Shown here in pieces: positions 60,951-64,000 of a stretch of DNA of 64,000 bases (the first letter of the stretch is position 1; each line of letters starts with the position of its first letter). Position numbers and translations under genes: made by a program. The DNA is taken from positions 124,001 to 188,000 of the forward strand of contig NZ_JAAGVY010000001.1 in the NCBI RefSeq assembly GCF_010686655.1, in the 5' to 3' direction. A model generated the notes under the pieces. It saw only the letters and a program-made list of their open reading frames with translations, had not been told where the DNA came from and did not search any database. Source of the stretch: Cryomorpha ignava. Lineage in GTDB: Bacteria > Bacteroidota > Bacteroidia > Flavobacteriales_D > Cryomorphaceae.

Positions 60951-61855
60951 TGCAATCATATAGCTTAACACATTTGCGCGAGCTCGAATCTGAATCTATT
61001 TACGTTTTGCGCGAGGTGGCATCACAATTTGATAATCCTGTGATGCTTTTTTCCGGGGGAAAAGATTCTATCGTTATGTTTCACCTCGCTCGTAAGGCCT
61101 TTTGGCCTGCTAAAGTTCCTTTTCCCTTATTGCACATCGATACCGGTCATAATTTTCCGGAAACCATTGCCTTTCGCGATGAACTTGTTGAGAAAACAGG
61201 TGCCAACTTGCTTGTTGGTTCTGTGCAAACATCGATTGATGAAGGCAAGGTAACCGAAGAAAAAGGAGTAAATGCGAGCAGAAATTCATTGCAAACCGCG
61301 ACACTTCTTGAGGCTATTGAGCAGGGCAAATTTGACGCAGCAATGGGTGGTGGGCGCCGAGATGAGGAGAAAGCCAGAGCGAAAGAACGCTTTTTTAGCC
61401 ATAGAGATGAGTTTGGGCAATGGGATCCGAAAAATCAGCGCCCCGAGCTTTGGAATCTGTTTAATGGTCTAAAAAACTTTGGAGAACATTTTAGGGTATT
61501 CCCAATTTCCAACTGGACAGAAATGGACGTTTGGCAGTACATCCTTCAAGAAAATATTGAAATTCCATCACTCTACTTGTCTCATCAAAGACCTGTTTTA
61601 GAGCGCGATGGATCACTACTGGCTGATACCGGTGTAATAGAAAAAAAGCCCGGAGAGAAAAGTGAAACGCGTACAGTACGTTTTAGAACCATCGGCGATA
61701 TGACTTGTACGGGTGCCGTGGAGTCTGAAGCAGATACAATTGCAAAAATAATTGAAGAAGTCTCCGCAACGCGCGTTACCGAGAGAGGTGGAAGAAGCGA
61801 TGATAAACGCAGCGAAGCAGCAATGGAGGACAGAAAAAAACAAGGATACTTTTAA
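60950..61855 (+). CDS. cysD: Sulfate adenylyltransferase subunit 2
   Basis: CysD, the adenylylating subunit of ATP sulfurylase, makes APS from sulfate and ATP with CysN as GTP-driven partner. The 301-residue protein has the PP-loop SGGKDS (35-40), the HIDTGHNFPET motif and the C-terminal GRSDDKRSEAAMEDRKKQGYF. Three bp separate it from cysN. Confidence 0.97.
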   Translation: MQSYSLTHLRELESESIYVLREVASQFDNPVMLFSGGKDSIVMFHLARKAFWPAKVPFPLLHIDTGHNFPETIAFRDELVEKTGANLLVGSVQTSIDEGKVTEEKGVNASRNSLQTATLLEAIEQGKFDAAMGGGRRDEEKARAKERFFSHRDEFGQWDPKNQRPELWNLFNGLKNFGEHFRVFPISNWTEMDVWQYILQENIEIPSLYLSHQRPVLERDGSLLADTGVIEKKPGEKSETRTVRFRTIGDMTCTGAVESEADTIAKIIEEVSATRVTERGGRSDDKRSEAAMEDRKKQGYF

Positions 61856-61858
61856 AGA

Positions 61859-63130
61859 ATGAAGAAAAAAGACGCTTATCTCGATATGGATATGCTGCGG
61901 TTTACCACTGCCGGCAGTGTTGATGATGGAAAATCTACGCTTATAGGCAGAATGCTATACGACAGCAAAAGCATTTTTCAAGATCAGATTGAAGCCATAG
62001 AGCGTGCCAGTGCCAAAATGGGTGGCGAAGAGGGAATAAACCTCGCCTTGCTTACCGATGGATTGCGTGCTGAGCGCGAGCAAGGAATTACTATCGACGT
62101 GGCTTATAGATATTTCGCTACGCCAAAACGGAAGTTTATCATAGCCGATACACCGGGCCATATTCAATATACACGGAATATGGTGACAGGTGCTTCTACA
62201 GCAAACCTGGCAATAATACTGGTCGATGCCCGCCACGGCCTCGTGGAGCAGACTTCCAGACACGCATTTATTGCATCGCTTCTTAAAATTCCACATATTG
62301 TTTTCTGCATTAACAAGATGGACTTGGTGGACTATAAAGAAGACCGGTTTGAAGAAATTCGTGCCCAGCTTCAGGCATTTTGTTCTAAGCTCGAGGTAAA
62401 TGATGTTCGTTTTATTCCAATATCAGCTCTTAAAGGCGATAATGTGGTAAATAAATCGAAGAAAATGAACTGGTATCAGGGAGGTACGCTGATGTACACC
62501 CTTGAGAACGTGCATATTTCGGGTGATTACAATCATGTGGATTGCCGCTTTCCCGTACAATATGTTGTAAGACCTCAAACTGATGAGTTTCATGATTTTA
62601 GAGGTTATGCCGGTCGAATTGCCAGTGGGGTTTATAAAAAGGGTGATGAAGTAATGTTGCTTCCATCCGGGTTTACGAGTAAAATATCGGCTATCCATAC
62701 TTTCGATGGTGAAATTGAAGAAGCTTTTGCTCCAATGAGCGTTACAATTGAAATTGAAGACGATTTGGATTTGAGCCGGGGCGATATGATGGTACGTTCA
62801 AACAACGCGCCTACTGTTAGTCAAGATTTAGACTTAATGGTATGCTGGATGAGCGAAAAGCCCCTGCAGCCTAATGGCAAATACTATGTAAAGCATACCA
62901 CCAGAGATGTACGTTGTGTTGTGAAAGACATCAAGTATAAGGTGAATATTAACAACTTACACCGATTGGAGGACGATAAGGAAATTAAGCTCAATGATAT
63001 TGCACGGATCTCTATACGCACTACCAAACCTTTGTTTTATGATAGATATTCGCGAAACAGAATAACTGGAAGCCTTATTTTAATAGATGAGGGCACGAAT
63101 GAGACGGTAGGTGCCGGAATGATTATCTAA
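61859..63130 (+). CDS. cysN: Sulfate adenylyltransferase subunit 1 (GTPase)
   Basis: CysN, the EF-Tu-like GTPase of ATP sulfurylase. The 423-residue protein has G1 GSVDDGKST (19-27), G3 DTPGH (about 98-102) and G4 NKMD (about 152-155), then two beta-barrel domains. It is the short form without a fused APS kinase, consistent with the separate cysC. PAPS reductase (cysH) and sulfite reductase are not in the window. A terminator follows. Confidence 0.97.
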   Translation: MKKKDAYLDMDMLRFTTAGSVDDGKSTLIGRMLYDSKSIFQDQIEAIERASAKMGGEEGINLALLTDGLRAEREQGITIDVAYRYFATPKRKFIIADTPGHIQYTRNMVTGASTANLAIILVDARHGLVEQTSRHAFIASLLKIPHIVFCINKMDLVDYKEDRFEEIRAQLQAFCSKLEVNDVRFIPISALKGDNVVNKSKKMNWYQGGTLMYTLENVHISGDYNHVDCRFPVQYVVRPQTDEFHDFRGYAGRIASGVYKKGDEVMLLPSGFTSKISAIHTFDGEIEEAFAPMSVTIEIEDDLDLSRGDMMVRSNNAPTVSQDLDLMVCWMSEKPLQPNGKYYVKHTTRDVRCVVKDIKYKVNINNLHRLEDDKEIKLNDIARISIRTTKPLFYDRYSRNRITGSLILIDEGTNETVGAGMII

Positions 63131-63176
63131 CCGGGTGTCATATTTACCTGACTAACAGGATCCATCAAAATACTAT

Positions 63177-63212
63177 AAAAAAAAGCACTCCCGAAAGAGT
63201 GCTTTTTTTTAT
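63177..63212. terminator. Bidirectional terminator between cysN and the small lipoprotein gene
   Basis: Stem AAAGCACTC (63182-63190) and GAGTGCTTT (63197-63205) with an A run before and a long T run after, so it serves both converging genes. Confidence 0.85.
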
Positions 63213-63229
63213 TTTTCACAATGAAGAAA

Positions 63230-63466
63230 TTAATTTTCTTCCATGTTTTCTTTCATGTCCTCAGTACCTTCTTCGATGTCATTTTGAAGCGTGTCTGCTC
63301 CGTATTCAATTGCGTCTCCGGTATCTTCCAAATCTTCCATCATGTCGTCAGTCATCTCATCTGCTTTTTCCTGAGCATTTTCGGTGTTCTCTTCCATTTT
63401 GGATTCATTACCACAAGATGCCAATGCCAATGCTACTACTGCGAATGCTACAAACGTTTTTTTCAT
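63230..63466 (-). CDS. Small acidic lipoprotein
   Basis: A 78-residue lipoprotein: signal 1-17 and lipobox ALASC (Cys18). The mature part is very acidic (about 40% Asp and Glu, with ENTENAQEKADEMTDDMMED) and probably helical. No family or role recognised; a metal-binding, spacer or periplasmic-stress function is possible. Confidence 0.8.
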   Translation of the reverse strand: MKKTFVAFAVVALALASCGNESKMEENTENAQEKADEMTDDMMEDLEDTGDAIEYGADTLQNDIEEGTEDMKENMEEN

Positions 63467-63542
63467 GTAATTTAGTTGTTATGTGTTGAAATTAAGGGCG
63501 CAAAGCTAATAAATTCTTTGTCATATACAAGATTTTTTCGTG

Positions 63543-64000
63543 TCATTCTACAGTTACAGATTTCGCTAGATTTCTAGGTTGATCTACATTACAACCGCGC
63601 ATAACAGCAATATGGTAACTCAATAACTGCAAGGGAATTACAGAAATCAGAGGCATTAAGCATTCTTCTGTATCAGGAATTTCAATTGTGTGATCTGCCA
63701 TTTCTTTTATTAGCTTTTCACCTTCTGTTACAATCGCAATAATTTTTCCTTTGCGGGCTTTTACTTCTTGAATATTGCTTACAATTTTATCGTACGCACC
63801 AGCACGTGGAGCAATAACAAAACAAGGCATCTCCTCATCTATCAACGCAATAGGTCCGTGCTTCATTTCTGCAGCAGGATAACCCTCGGCGTGGATGTAC
63901 GATATTTCTTTCAGCTTTAATGCACCCTCGAGGGCAACCGGAAAATTATACCCTCTGCCCAGATAGAGGGCATTATGCACATCTTTATATATTTCGGCGA
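63543..64000 (-). CDS. glmS: Glutamine-fructose-6-phosphate aminotransferase, C-terminal part (runs off the window)
   Basis: The last 150 or so residues of GlmS, which makes glucosamine 6-phosphate, the first step of UDP-GlcNAc synthesis. The second sugar isomerase (SIS) domain is visible with [38 protein letters not shown] and the conserved end NLAKSVTVE. The reading frame continues to position 64000 (preceding residues [11 protein letters not shown]), so the N-terminus and start lie outside. Confidence 0.95.
   Translation of the reverse strand, partial: AEIYKDVHNALYLGRGYNFPVALEGALKLKEISYIHAEGYPAAEMKHGPIALIDEEMPCFVIAPRAGAYDKIVSNIQEVKARKGKIIAIVTEGEKLIKEMADHTIEIPDTEECLMPLISVIPLQLLSYHIAVMRGCNVDQPRNLAKSVTVE

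Overview
The window looks like chromosomal DNA of a Bacteroidota bacterium, most likely order Flavobacteriales and perhaps a Cryomorphaceae/Schleiferiaceae-like lineage (the family is a guess). The signs are type IX secretion (T9SS) C-terminal sorting domains on several long secreted proteins, a TonB-dependent receptor with a carboxypeptidase-regulatory-like N-terminus, DUF6427 and TssD-type Hcp families, TAnnTTTG promoter boxes, few Shine-Dalgarno sequences, and a tRNA gene without an encoded CCA. Most of the window is ordinary housekeeping DNA with AT-rich gaps; accessory DNA lies at about 9.7-12.7, 33.2-35.2 and 37.2-51.1 kb.

Layout. 0-3.2 kb: an Lrp/AsnC regulator, a structured non-coding stretch with an odd tRNA-like sequence, and a cysteine-rich repeat lipoprotein. 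3.3-9.7 kb: recJ, then on the minus strand a CBS protein, a BamA/D15-like outer-membrane protein and nadK, then pdxJ and an alpha/beta hydrolase on the plus strand. 9.7-12.7 kb: dispersed repeats, a DUF433 antitoxin whose toxin partner is destroyed, and a periplasmic MsrB-MsrA fusion. 12.7-24.7 kb: surface proteins, namely a 1803-residue adhesin-like T9SS protein, a lamin-tail protein, a TonB receptor and a phospholipase-D-like gene broken by one in-frame stop. 25-33 kb: udk, a TPR protein, purQ, purD, two small-thiol redox proteins and tadA, plus a candidate small RNA or small ORF downstream of purQ.

33-41 kb: a type II restriction-modification pair of Eco47II type, aspS, a DUF4160/DUF2442 pair, a hipBA toxin-antitoxin operon with three direct repeats upstream, and a frameshifted pseudogene. 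41-51 kb: three TssD/Hcp genes (one divergent, two 95% identical), all preceded by the same dyad motif 112-113 bp before the start codon. Between them lie an aldehyde dehydrogenase and polyprenyl-sugar/glycosyltransferase-type membrane genes. The last TssD gene is followed by a coiled-coil protein with a C-terminal hydrophobic segment and by a 272-bp tandem repeat. 51-64 kb: another T9SS protein, the prs-rplY-pth operon, tRNA-Leu(CAA), a dCMP deaminase and S41 protease pair, sulfate activation genes (cysQ, cysC, cysD, cysN), a small acidic lipoprotein, and the C-terminal part of glmS running off the end.

The strongest candidate for something undescribed is the dispersed TssD/Hcp set with its shared upstream element and a linked unknown protein. 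Next are the 125-nt tRNA-like sequence at 1.2-1.36 kb and the structured 200-nt unit at 27.5-27.7 kb. No part of the contractile apparatus other than TssD is present here, so a link to a type VI system rests on the family assignment only.
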